From Pseudoneurospora amorphoporcata (taxonomy: Eukaryota; Ascomycota; Sordariomycetes; Sordariales; Sordariaceae): DNA of 64,000 nt. The stretch is from assembly GCA_033297205.1 (NCBI GenBank), contig MU859075.1, forward strand, positions 62,001 through 126,000, written 5' to 3'. The position numbers and the translations under genes were made by a program. The stretch's first letter is position 1, and each line of letters opens with the position of its first letter. Under the pieces are notes generated by a model, which did no database searches, was not told the origin of the DNA, and was given only the letters and a program-made list of their open reading frames with translations. Below are positions 1 through 11,203 of this stretch, in pieces.

Positions 1-454
1 GCAGCTGGCACGCCCGCACCCACCGTGACACATGAAGTGAGAGGCCCAACTTCACCTGCCCAAAAATATGTCCACCTTTCACATCTCTCGAGCCCAACCC
101 AACCTTCAGCTTCCCCTCCCTCTCCGCTCTGGACTCGTTACTTCCCTAGCTAGTCTGAATCCCAAGTGGAAGCTTTCACAGGTCTCCAGTTGAAGGTGGC
201 TGGCCTGTAAGGGCCGATTTGAACGGTTTTCTTCTAGAGGTGCTCTTCATCCTCCATCAACACCAGCAACATCATCAGCCACGGCATCTTCATCCTCGTC
301 ATATTCTTCTCTCTCTCAGAACGGCAGTGTATCACATATATATCCACTACATCGCTATCCCTATCATTCTTTCTCCAGCGTACCCCGAATCCCTAGCCGG
401 AACTTCCATTCCCGCTCTTACGCCTACAGCCGAACCGTTGATTCCTTCGCCACC
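1..454 (+). promoter_or_regulatory. 5' flank / leader of dcl-2
   Basis: Sequence upstream of the dcl-2 start codon. It is pyrimidine-rich and carries a short open frame from 219 that overlaps the dcl-2 start in another frame; this may be a uORF but is not otherwise supported. The dcl-2 start at 455 sits in a CACCATGG context. No TATA box or known operator is recognisable. Confidence 0.4.
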
Positions 455-3400
455 ATGGATCTGGACCCTCCGAAAGACGACCCCGTCGAGATGGGTGTCG
501 ATCCCCATGTCAGTTCCCAAGACTCGGACAACGTGTCGTTCGAGAGTGCCGTTGATGAACCCCTTGACTTGAAGGAAGTCTACCAAGATGCCCTAGAGGA
601 GCTGTCTGAAGAGCCCAACGATCAAGTGTCACCCCCCGCTGGCTTGACCGCGAGGGCTTATCAAATAGAAATGTTCGAAGCAAGCCTCAAGCAGAACATC
701 ATCGTGGCTGTATGATATACTTCCTCTTTTATTACACCCCTGTCCCTTCTTGGCCCTTCTCTAACGCTGGTGGTTGCAGATGGACACTGGCAGTGGCAAG
801 ACTCAGGTGTAAGTGGTCAGCGCCTCACTACGAGATATTCTTGCTAACAGTTTATAAGCGCTGTACTTCGCATAGCCAGAGAGCTTGAACAGAGTGACAA
901 GGTTGGTCAACACCTCTCTATGGGGTCTTCCTTCGGACCAAAGCCTAATATGTTTTTCTAGCGAATCTGGTTCTTGGTGCCAACGGTCGCCCTGGCCCGC
1001 CAACAACACCAAGTTTTGCAATCGCAAATACCCTCGGTCAAGGCCCTATTGATCTGTGGCCATGATGGGGTGGACAGTTGGTCTGAGCAGGCTGTCTGGG
1101 ATGCCGTCCTGCTCAACGTTCGTATCGTGGTGTCGACATACCAGATCTTGTCCGATGCAAATGCTCACGGCTTCGTCCAATTGGATTCGCTGAGCTTAAT
1201 TGTCATTGACGAAGCACACAATTGCAGTGGGAGCCATCCCATTTCCAGGATGATGACCGAGGTTTACCTGCCTGCAAAGAGGGCTGGTCTACCAGTTCCT
1301 AGTATCCTCGGTCTCACGGCAAGCCCGCTGATGTCAAACAACCTCAATGACATTGAAAAGCTTGAACAAGTTCTTGATGCGGTTTGTAGGACTCCTACAA
1401 AACATCGAGAAGAGCTTCTTGCACACTCGAACCGCCCGGAGATGCTTGTTGTTCCATACGGCGATCCTGGGGGCTCTGGTACCGAGCCAGCACCAACCGA
1501 CCTCATGATAAGATTCCGAGAAGCATATCACGGACTTGATATAAGCAAGGATCCAGAAGTCTTGTTCCTCAAAGCACAACGCACTGAACGGGCTAGGCAA
1601 AAACTTCGTCAGGCTGTTACCAAGAAGGACACGGCCGCCCAGAAAGAAATGAAAGGGGTTCACAACAGGGCCGTCCTTGTGTGCAAGGAAGTTGGGCCAT
1701 GGGCGGCAGACTATTACCTTTCAAGAGCAATTTCCCAGTTGTTGGCCGAATGGGAGCGTCAATCTTCGGACCACTTCCGGTACATTGGCGAGGCATTACT
1801 ATCTGTTCCCGTTCCGACTGTTTCGCAAGAGCCCATCCAGCTGTCCTTGAAAGTCCAGACTTTGCTTCAAGTTCTGGCTTCCCATCAAGAGGACCCGGTT
1901 GGTATTGTCTTCGTCCAGGAGAGGGTAATGGTCAGCATTGTGACGCATATCATATCCACCCATCCGCTAACCAAAGACCGTTATCGCACTGCTCCCATGA
2001 TTGGCACTGCTAAAGTACCAGGAAGGAAGCAACATTTCAAGGACATGACAAATGTGGCGGATAAGAAGTCCCTCGAGGGATTTCGCAAAGGCCGGTTCAA
2101 TTTACTCGTTGCGACCAACGTCCTTGAGGAGGGTATTGACGTTCCCAGCTGCAACCTCGTCATATGCTTTGACGAACCATCAAACATCAAATCCTTTATC
2201 CAGCGTCGCGGAAGGGCAAGAAAGGGTAGATCTACACTCTACCTCATGGTTCAGGATGTTTCTGGCGAAGCCGCGACCGACTGGCGTGATCTGGAACGTC
2301 TAATGAAAGAGAAATACGAGGACGAAATGCGTCAAACCGCGGAACTCGAGTTGGTAGAGGATCCGAGACTTGGCGGTTATCCAGTTCTGGAAGTCGAGAG
2401 TACTGGCGCTCGCATGACTATCAGAGATGTCAGATCCCATCTCAATCACTTTTGCGCAAAGGTCTCGTCAAGGTCCCGACACCTCCAGAACGAGCCGTAC
2501 TTCGTCATTCGTAAAGTCGATCCGGACCCAGCATCACACGAACAACGGACATTGCTCAAGGCAACTGTTCATCTGCCAGCATCTGTTGCCCCTGATTTGC
2601 GTCGCCACCAAAGTCTTTGGACTTGGACGTCGGAGAAGCTTGCAATTATGGATGCCTCATTTCAGGCATACAAAGCTCTTTACGATGCCGGATTAGTCAA
2701 TGATCATTTGCTGCCTACAAAGGCATCTGATTTCCTTACCGACATTGGTAACGATCCAGGTCATATTTGGGTGAGGACACAATTAGACCCTTGGCCAGAG
2801 GTAGCTCATGCCTGGCAAGAGGGCTCGTTTCTCTACAGCCGTCGCCTGACAATACAGGTTCCAGGTGTGGAAGCACCCCTCGAATTCGAGTTTACACTTC
2901 CCGTGCCAGTTCCTTACATGGCACCTCTGAAGCTGTGGTGGAATACCACTTCTGCTTTGGAATTTATCACCGATCCAGAGATGCAGGAATTCTGCAAAGA
3001 AGGAGTGGCCAGTGCCGGGCCAGACCATTCCTATGCTTTGCTTGCCATGGCTTTCCAACATCGATTCCCACTTGAGGGCAAGCAATATCCCATTCGCCTT
3101 GTATCAAATCAAAGGAAACTCAACGTCGACGGAATTGCAGCTCTCGAGTTTGACCCTCAACTGTACGAAAGCCTCCCTCAGCCGCCTCTTGTGCGACTCG
3201 GTGACGGGACGCCCTTCTTCGTCACGAAGGTCTTGCCGTCCAAGCCACCGGCCGAGCTCATATTGAAGCCAAGCAAAGATCACGCAGACCTTCCAGAGAA
3301 CGTTCCATACGTGGTTTACAAGCCTATCGGCAAAGCCGTCGGTCAGTTTCTACCCGATTCAGTTCAAGAAAATGATAATTGGACTCCGAAGGACGGAAAG

Positions 3401-5266
3401 CTGTACCAAAAGGTCCTGCCTTCCACACGTATTCGGATGGATGAGTTCCCGGCCGCGTTCGCCCAGGTGGGTGCGGTCATCCCAGCTTTCACAAGGGCAG
3501 TGGAGATGAGTCTAGTAGCCGCCGACCTCATGTACAATCGTCTGGCTTGTCTGGAACTTGATAACTTGCCTCTCGTTACAACCGCACTCACTAGCATCGG
3601 ATCTCGAGCCCCGACCAACTACGAAAGACTGGAGTTTCTTGGCGATACAATTTTGAAGTTCTGCGCCTGCCTCACAGCTTCGGCGTTATGTAAGTCCTCC
3701 CTACAAAACCTACTCACCACAATTGCTCACCATGAAATAGTTCCAACCCACCATGAAAGGTTGCTCTCCCAATGGAAAGACAGTCTCGTGAACAACGTGC
3801 GACTCTGTCGGGCATCTGTCGACTTTGGCCTTGACGAGTACATCATGCACTCCGTGGCCTCGAAGAAGTGGCGGCCCAAGTTTGTCGAGGATTATCTGGA
3901 CGACACGAAGTCCCCGGAATCGGCAGAAACCCGTGAGATGAGCTCCAAGATGGTAGCCGATGTTGTCGAGTCCCTCATCGGCGCCGCATACATGTGTGGG
4001 GGTATGTCAAAGGCACTCGAGTGCATCTCCCTCCTTCTCCCAACTTCCAAGTCCAGCAAGTTCAAGTGGCAGGAAATTGGTCTTAGTCGTGACAAGCTAT
4101 TCGAGCTCGCTCCCAATGATGCCATCATCCCCAAGCCATTAGAGCCTTTAGAGAAGGCCATGGGCTACACTTTTAGCAAAAAGTCACTCCTCATCGAGGC
4201 CATGACGCACCCGTCCTGCCCAGGTCTCGGCGACAACGATTCCTGCTACGAACGCCTCGAGTTCCTCGGCGATGCCATTCTCGACGTCATCGTCGTCAAG
4301 CGTCTCATGGCTGAGACGGGCCCCAACGAGCTCGCGCACAACGATATGCACGAGTACCTCTCCTCCGTCGTCACCGCCGACATCATGGCGTTCCTGGCCA
4401 TGGAGTGGGTCATCACGCAAATAGACCTCAACGAGATCGATCCAGCAAAGCTGGACGCCCTCGACCACGTTTCCTTCTTTAAGAGCGAGATCACCCGTGA
4501 GAACCTGATTTCCAACAAGGAGGACTGGCCCTTCTGGCGGTTCATGCGCCACAACTCTTCGCACGTCGCATCCGCCCAGACCGTCACCCAAGACCGCTAC
4601 CTTGCCCTTAGAGACGACATTCGCGCGGCGATATGGGAGAAGCACGAACTGCCGTGGGCCTTGCTGGCGCGCATGGGCCCCCCAAAGTTCTACTCGGACG
4701 TAGTCGAGTCGCTCGTCGGAGCTGTGTGGGTCGACTCCGGCTCATGGGAAGCATGCGAGCACGTGCTGAACCAAATGGGCCTCTTGCCTCTGTTGGACCA
4801 CCTACTCAAGACGAAAGCACATGTGATGCATCCCAATGTTGAGCTAACGATCCTGGCGCCCCCGAACAAGCGGCATACGCGCACCGAGTTTGTGATCATT
4901 TCCAACAAGAGGGGGGTCATCAGTTGCGGCACTGAGTTTGAGGACGAAGTCAGTGCGGTTGATGGCGGGCTTGTGACGGTAAAGGAGCCATATAATGACC
5001 TGCCGACAGAGGGCGAGGTGTTTTCGTGTAAGCTCTTTGTTGGAGGCAAGCAGGTGGCAGACGTGGCGGGTGCGGGGACGAGGGAGGAGGCTAGGGTGAG
5101 GGCGGCGGAAAAGGGGTGTTTGGTTATTAAGGCGGAGAGGAAGGCGATGGCTGAGAGGAAGGCCGTGGATGGTGCTGTTGCGGACAACGGAGACAACAAC
5201 GCTGAGAACGGGGGAAAGGAAGAGGTTTCTGGTCAAGATGCGGATGGGGATATGGTCATGAACTAG
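455..5266 (+). CDS. dcl-2: Dicer-like protein 2 (ribonuclease III, RNAi)
   Basis: Cuts long dsRNA into small interfering RNAs for quelling. Hand-placed exons: 455-709, 780-808, 859-901, 962-3689, 3741-5266, totalling 4581 nt and 1526 aa, close to the length I recall for Neurospora DCL-2. Seen in order: helicase Walker A TGSGKT near residue 88, DEAH box near 192, helicase-C motif with QRRGRARKG near 523, a dimerisation-type domain (about 550-650), RNase IIIa with ERLEFLGD near 998 and DVVESLIG near 1093, RNase IIIb with ERLEFLGD near 1188 and DVVESLVG near 1338, then a dsRBD-like tail rich in Ala, Arg and Glu. No clear PAZ is visible, as is usual in fungal dicers. The start has a perfect Kozak context. 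The last intron is 51 nt and in frame, so it is open if retained. Assignment to DCL-2 rather than DCL-1 rests on DEAHNC and overall resemblance. Confidence 0.95.
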
Positions 5267-5879
5267 AAGAGTCGGGAGACGGTCCCTAATAGAATCGCAG
5301 ACGCGGACACTACGGATGAGCACATGACCTTGTTGGCCCAGCGTTTGTCAGCAATTCCGTTAAGGTAAGCCTTTTTTATCGGATATATCTGTAGCGTTTT
5401 TTTTCACCGATCTCAACATGATTGGATTACCGAAATACCAGAGCAATTAGTTCCATTTCTTCTTTCCACTACAACGACAACTACAACTTATGACTGCCGA
5501 ATAGGTCGATCCTCCCCTCTCCCCCCATCGTCTGCGTCCGCGCCCAAAAGGTGCTGCTGCTGCGCCTGTTCCCGCAATCGGGCAGTGTACGACTGCCTCC
5601 TAAGATTCGAGGTAGGTGCTGAGCGAGGTGATGCCCCTGATAATGAAGATGGACCAGCTCTTCCTGTTCGTACCGGCACTCTAGTAGAGGACATTCCTCT
5701 CTTCAGCCATGCCTCTAACGTAGGGATGGGACTTGGTGTTTGCTGCCTATTCGTACCCTGGGTTTTGGTTTTGGTTGGTTGGGTCTGTTGTCGCTTTTGG
5801 GAAGGTCGCCCTCGCCCTCTTTCTTCCTTTTCTTCTTCTGTTCCTGCTACTGATCCACCAGTTCATTGACTCCTCCTAT
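5267..5879. other. Convergent intergenic region
   Basis: About 610 bp between the 3' ends of dcl-2 and the membrane-protein gene on the other strand. It should hold both 3' UTRs. Short open frames here are not supported by composition or homology. Confidence 0.5.
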
Positions 5880-7820
5880 CTATGGTGTCGCCAATAATTC
5901 CATCCTCCTCCTGTCAGGAACCGGCGGAGTAGAAGGCGACGGCGAACTAAGCGGGCTTGAAGACCACCCCTGTGTACTAGGCGTCAGACTAGGACTCGGG
6001 CCGGGGAAGATACTGAGCCTGGTATCACGAGCACCTCGACTCTTCCTTTTATTCGCAGCAGCTACCCCTGGTGGTGGCGGATTGTCCAGCTTGAAACCAG
6101 AACCAGATGAGCTCAGTGGCTTCGCATCATCGCCATACCCGGGTATCGTGAGCGGTGCCCACTTTGGTGCCCCTAGGGCGGGCCGTACTGGTGGTGGTGG
6201 TAGTCCCGGTGAGTAGTAGCTCACAGCGCAGCCTACCCCCCTCGCCTCGTCACTGATGCTTTGACGGTCTTTGAGTCTAACCGGAACGGTGTCGACTCCG
6301 CTTCTGACACTTTTCAGGCGTGGCGGGAATGGGGAGAGTAGAGCTGCTGCTGCTGCTGCTGCTGCTGCTGCGGGAGCAACGGGAGCCGGAGGGACCGGGT
6401 TTTCTGCAATGAAAGCAGGAGGAGCAGTAGTTTCCGCAGGAGCAGGCCTAGACCTGGATCTAGCTCGAGGCGGGATCGCGGGTGGTGGTGGTGACAGCGC
6501 CGTTCTGTTTCCCTCCATTCTTGCTCCTCGCGAGCTGGGTGGTGGCCCGCCATTATCGCCGTCGTTGTAGACGCTTTCGTCTTCGTAGTCGGATACAAGC
6601 TTGATGCCGCCGGCTGATGTCGACAATATTGAAGGTGATGCCACACGGGTCCCGGACCCGGCGGTAGAGGGGGTGTTGCTGTCTGTTGATGCTACGCATA
6701 TTACTGAGCCGGGGTAGCTTTTGACGTTCTCATCCCGAGTTGAGGGGGTTCGACTGTTGCTGATGCTGCTGCTGCTGCCGCCGCGAGAGTTGGAGGTACC
6801 GATATCATGACCAGAACCAGCACTGCCAGGACCAACGTAAATAACCTCCCCACCACCATCACCTTCCTTCTCGCCCACAACCCTTCCCTTGCTCCTCCTC
6901 CTTCCCCCCCTCCTCATAAACAAAACAACCCCCAACCCCGTCAAAACCGAACTCCCTACCACCCCTCCCACCACGGCCCCGAGCAAAACCGGCACATTCG
7001 CCCCCTTACCACCTTCAGCCCCATCATCACCATCTCCATCCTTTCCAACAGCAGCTAAACTCTCCACAACCCTCTTCACCCTCTCCTCCGCGCTCTGACT
7101 CGCCTCCCTACTCACCCTACTAACTTCTTGGATTGCACTCTGACCCATACTCCTGCTCATCTCCGTCATCTGCCTGCTCATATCCGCCGCTGCCTGCGTC
7201 GCTGAGCGGGAAGCCTGTTCAGCCGCTTGCTGCGTGATTCTTGCGCTGGCTAAGCTCTGTTCGGTCTGGCTGAGTCTTTGCGAGGCCTGGACGAGGGATT
7301 GGGAGGCTTGTTGGAGCGATTGAGAGAGTTGTTGGCTTTTTTGTTGGGAGGCATGGGAGAGGGATTGGGAACTCGAAGAGAGGGCGGAGAGTTGGGAGGA
7401 GAGGGAACCGATTTGGGATTGGAGGTCGGCGATGGCGTTGGCGTTGTCGCAGTCGGGGTTTTGGCGGCCGTGGAGGAGGCGCCCTTGGAGGAAGGAGGGA
7501 GGGGGCGTGATGGTTGAGGTGGTGAGGAGGATAGAAGTTGTGGTTATTGTTGTTGATGGCAGTAGTGGTAATGGAGTGTCATCGTGGTTGGTCTTCTGTG
7601 TGAGAGCGTAGTTGTTGCTCTTCTCCGCAAGTTCCGGAACTTCTTCCACTCCTCCTCCTCCTATCGTCCATCTCTTCGATAGTGTCTCAAGTCCTGCTTC
7701 ATAACTGTCGTAGTCCTTCGAGGCACAGCTTGCCGGGGATATTAAGAAAATTAATGAAAAGAAGAAGCAGAAGAACATGAAAGTATTGAAAACGTTAAAT
7801 GAGTGATGACTAGCAGACAT
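5880..7820 (-). CDS. Single-pass membrane protein with coiled-coil ectodomain
   Basis: Uninterrupted 646-aa frame of unknown function. A strongly hydrophobic N-terminus (residues about 10-33, ending in SPASCAS) looks like a signal peptide. Residues about 127-256 are rich in Ser, Gln and Ala with regular heptad-like spacing and few prolines, suggesting a long helical coiled coil. Residues about 276-302 form a Gly/Val transmembrane helix followed by basic RRGGRRRS, so the C-terminal 340 residues should be cytosolic. That tail is low-complexity, rich in Ser, Pro and Gly, with a poly-Ala run encoded by the GCT/GCA-type repeat near 6344-6372. The layout (signal, ectodomain, one helix, disordered tail) resembles fungal surface sensors, but no WSC or Mid2 motif is visible. 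Function is not assigned. Confidence 0.75.
   Translation of the reverse strand: MSASHHSFNVFNTFMFFCFFFSLIFLISPASCASKDYDSYEAGLETLSKRWTIGGGGVEEVPELAEKSNNYALTQKTNHDDTPLPLLPSTTITTTSILLTTSTITPPPSFLQGRLLHGRQNPDCDNANAIADLQSQIGSLSSQLSALSSSSQSLSHASQQKSQQLSQSLQQASQSLVQASQRLSQTEQSLASARITQQAAEQASRSATQAAADMSRQMTEMSRSMGQSAIQEVSRVSREASQSAEERVKRVVESLAAVGKDGDGDDGAEGGKGANVPVLLGAVVGGVVGSSVLTGLGVVLFMRRGGRRRSKGRVVGEKEGDGGGEVIYVGPGSAGSGHDIGTSNSRGGSSSSISNSRTPSTRDENVKSYPGSVICVASTDSNTPSTAGSGTRVASPSILSTSAGGIKLVSDYEDESVYNDGDNGGPPPSSRGARMEGNRTALSPPPPAIPPRARSRSRPAPAETTAPPAFIAENPVPPAPVAPAAAAAAAAAALLSPFPPRLKSVRSGVDTVPVRLKDRQSISDEARGVGCAVSYYSPGLPPPPVRPALGAPKWAPLTIPGYGDDAKPLSSSGSGFKLDNPPPPGVAAANKRKSRGARDTRLSIFPGPSPSLTPSTQGWSSSPLSSPSPSTPPVPDRRRMELLATP
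6344..6372. repeat. CTG/GCT trinucleotide repeat in coding sequence
   Basis: A run of about nine GCT/CTG units that encodes poly-alanine in the cytosolic tail of the membrane protein on the minus strand. Likely length-polymorphic. Confidence 0.8.
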
Positions 7821-8097
7821 GGCTACCGGAGATACACGTCTTACCGCCTGCGGTTTAAGAGACGAAAGTGAGAAATAGAAAAAAGAAAAAAAGTTTGTTG
7901 TGGTAGCTACCTAACCACCATCATCATCATGATTTCACTCAACGAACGGGTCAGCCCTATACCGCCTGGTTAGCTACCTCTAGTGATGAGTAGGTAGGTT
8001 GAACGGGAGAAGCGAGAGAAAAGAGAAAGAGACACCGCTGGTGAGCAGGAAGAGACGGCATGATCAACCTCATAAGGAGCGAACTGGGATCCCCCAG

Positions 8098-8143
<46 letters not shown>

Positions 8144-9250
8144 TTCTGTGTTTATGGCCCATCAAGTTCAGTGAGTAAGTAGCACGGAAAGCGGGTTCGT
8201 CACTCCCGAGGAGTCGAAGACAGATGGGAATGGGTGACAGGATAAGAGAAAGTCTTGGTGTATCATGACCAGATTATGTCAGGTTCAGTCGGTACCAGAT
8301 TAGAGAAAACCGTTACCATGCTTTGGGACAAGGATGGTTGATCTCGTCATGTCCAACCATCCAGTGATAGGAAAGGCATGACTCCCTAAAGGCTAGATTT
8401 GTGTTTTAAAGAGCCCTTCTCGGTCGACAACATGCTCTTGGGGAACGTTTTCGGCATAGCACCACGGTCAACGCCGTGCAATGCCGAGGTGCAAGGGGGC
8501 TTCGCTTCCGATGGCACCGTTAACGCGTTTGAGAACTCGAAACATGTTTGTTCATGCAGTTCTCTCATCACAACTACCCCCGGCTCGGCTTGCAACCATA
8601 TCCGTGTAACAGTCAGTCAAGGGGATTCAAGGGGTGTCACCTTTTTATTGACCTACCAAAACACCACATTTGATGTTTCAAGCACAGGGTCTGTTGCCCC
8701 TGAAAGGAAGAAGCTACTTTTGAGATTTTGGTACCCTAAACGTTCGACCTTCTCTAAACCACATAAATATATCCCGACTTTAGAAGCACATCAAGCCGGA
8801 ATCCAATCCCATGGTGGCCGCGTGTACCTGTCCTCCTGCGCGAAGATGACGGTGTGTCCTCACCCTTGTGCGCTAACTTATCAACAAAGCCACCTCCATC
8901 CCACAAACGCCGGCCTAACATGCAATACAGTTTTATTTTTCATTGTCACGTTATCCCTTTTTGTCCAAATCTAAACGACGTCGCCCACCGCGCTGGGTGT
9001 GGCAACCCTCCCCAATTCTCTTCCCTCTGCCATTAACCATTTTTGGGCCCTCGATGAGTAAGGGCCGAAGCTGTAACTGCGGTGGGGGTTCGATGTTTGT
9101 TGTTGCCGTACGGTGCCAGGCACGAATGGATGATGTGAGCAATCGCCTTCCAATGGTATTCGAACACATGGCATCCAGGTAACATGCTGATCGATGGCTT
9201 CTGTCCGCTCCATCTTCCCATCTCCCCCAGCCATTGACCTTTCCCGTAGC
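7821..9250. other. Intergenic region with poly-T tract
   Basis: About 1.4 kb between the start of the membrane-protein gene and the 3' end of erd2. It holds a 41-nt T run at 8102-8142. A 191-codon plus-strand open frame (8399-8974) shows no recognisable domain and unconvincing composition, so it is not called as a gene. Otherwise nothing recognisable. Confidence 0.5.
8102..8142. repeat. Poly(dA:dT) tract, 41 nt
   Basis: Uninterrupted run of T about 280 bp upstream of the membrane-protein start codon. Such tracts are stiff, tend to exclude nucleosomes and vary in length; they can also come from retroposed poly(A) tails. Confidence 0.9.
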
Positions 9251-10134
9251 TTAAACAGGCAACTTGAACTTCTTCCCCTTCATCACAGTCGTATAGTAGA
9301 CCCAGAAGAAGTCGCTGTACAGCAACGTCTGGATGATGCCGGCCGAAACGGCAATGTAGTCGACCTTGTGCTTCGGCTCGGTAACGTAGCGGTAGATCCA
9401 GTTGGGGATGTACAGAGCGCGGTAGATGCCGAGGGCGAAGAGGTAATGGGTGGTGATGGTCTCGGCCTCGCCGGTACGCTGGAGCATGAAGAGCTGCGGA
9501 AGGATGGCGACGGACTCGAGCCAGATGGAGAAGGCCCACATGATCTCCCAGAAGTTATACTGGTAGGGCAGGAGGATGGCGAGAACGGCGGCGAAGCCCA
9601 GCAGGTACTGGACGCGGAAGGTGTCGAGGCCGGGATCGTTGGTGGGCTTGTAGGCGCTGACCATAAGGTAGATGATGTAACCGGATGAGGCGATGAAGAG
9701 GATCTTGAAGACGAGGTTGTAGTAGCTTGACGTCCAGAAGAGGTCTGTGGAAGATATACATGTTAGTGCAATGGTCTGTGGTGGAAGGACCGTAGCGGAT
9801 AGAAGCTTCCCAAGGGATGGCCATACCGAGATAGCGGGTAACGTAGACGATGAAGTAGATGACTTGCGACTTGAAAGAGATACCGGCGCAACTCTGTAGC
9901 GGTGGCAGGTTAGCATCGTCGGTCTTGAAAATCGGGGGAGGAAGCAAGCAAAAGCTGGAGCTGTGTATACCTTCAACTGCGTCATCTTATGGAGAAGGAT
10001 GAGGATGGAAGCCAAGTGGCTAAAGTCCGCTGTACCATTCATTGCCTCGAGTTAGCAATCTTGCTGTAGGACCTCAGTTGTAACCGTCCAACCAAAGGAA
10101 GCATACCGGTGACGCGGAAGATGTTGAGCGACAT
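9251..10134 (-). CDS. erd2: ER lumen protein-retaining receptor (KDEL/HDEL receptor)
   Basis: Seven-helix Golgi/ER receptor that returns escaped luminal proteins with H/KDEL tails to the ER in COPI vesicles. Exons on the minus strand: 10107-10134, 9971-10029, 9827-9893, 9251-9744, totalling 648 nt and 215 aa, the usual family size. The protein begins MSLNIFRV and runs through CAGISFKSQ, the YNFWEIMW segment and the C-terminal FWVYYTTVMKGKKFKLPV, all typical of Erd2. Most of the chain is hydrophobic, as expected for a SWEET-like fold. All three introns are short (72-149 nt) and lie in the first quarter of the gene. The start is the first in-frame ATG and gives the conserved N-terminus. Confidence 0.95.
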
Positions 10135-11203
10135 GGTTGCTGAGCTTGTCGTCGATATGCCCCTATGGCGGCGAGCCAGTGATGTGTGGATTGGATATCG
10201 ATGGAGAGTGTAAGTATGGAGGCTGCAACCGCAGCGGCGCCGTGTGTGTAGCCCAGCGGGTAGCTTTTAGTGAGCTCGGGGAGAGAGACCGGTGTGGTGA
10301 TGGAACCGTTGGTGTGTTAGTGCTGGTTTAGGTTTGCCGGTTGTTCGTTGTCCGTTGCCCGGTGGCTGTCGTTGCTGTTGTGGTCGTAAGTCGTGTGGGT
10401 TGCGGTGTGGAGGAAGATGAGGTCGGGTGCCGTGATGATGAAGATGAAATCGGATGGATTCCAAGCTCGAGCCCAGGTCAACTTCTTTCAGTGAAGCTTC
10501 AGTGGACTGACAACGGCCGGGCGTCCTGTGCTTGCCTCCGTGAGCCTGTGTCTGTCCCCCAAAAGGACACGAACGCGATTTCCACTTGGACAACCCCCTG
10601 CACTCCCAGACGCCCTGTTCGCGGGAACGGTCGTGGTGCATGGGGCTAAATTGGCCATTTTACCCAATCACATGCTTCAGACAGCTTAGGAGCATGGTTC
10701 CCCTGGCGACCTTTCTTTGTTCCTTGCTTCTCTCTGGAACATCTCCACACCGTCGATCCAGCCTGAATTCCTTCGTCTCCCTCTTCCCAATGTCCAATCT
10801 CGACTCCTTTTCGGGAGAAGACACTTGGCGAGAATCAGCTGGTGATCACGAGAAGAAACACAGATTTTTGGATAGTCAAGTGGTCATATTCACCTGCTGA
10901 ACTATTTCACTCCTCGGGCTTCGTACCTCTAGGTGTTGTGACAATGGCTTTTAGCCTATAACATAAGGCCATCCGCGAATCAAACACTCGAGTAATCTTT
11001 CACAACTTCGGCACTTAAGCTTATGTACCCTACACTTGACTAGAGCAAGTTTCGAACATTCCCTAATACTTGAGCTTGTGCAATAATCCACAGAATTCGC
11101 CAAACAAATCCCTACAGTACTTGTAGCTGGTCACACGACGCCAATGCCCTCCCTTCCCCAAACGCCAAAATGCCCATTTTGAGACCCGAAACAGAGACCG
11201 AAC
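10135..11203. other. erd2 5' flank and rfc5 3' flank
   Basis: About 1.07 kb between two genes on the same strand. The part next to erd2 is rich in GTT, TGG and CGG and should be its promoter and leader. I see no further gene. Confidence 0.5.

Noticed and set aside
8399..8974. 191-codon plus-strand frame in the spacer before erd2
   Set aside because: Longer than most chance frames, but composition is not gene-like and no motif is visible; would be revived by a transcript or homologue.
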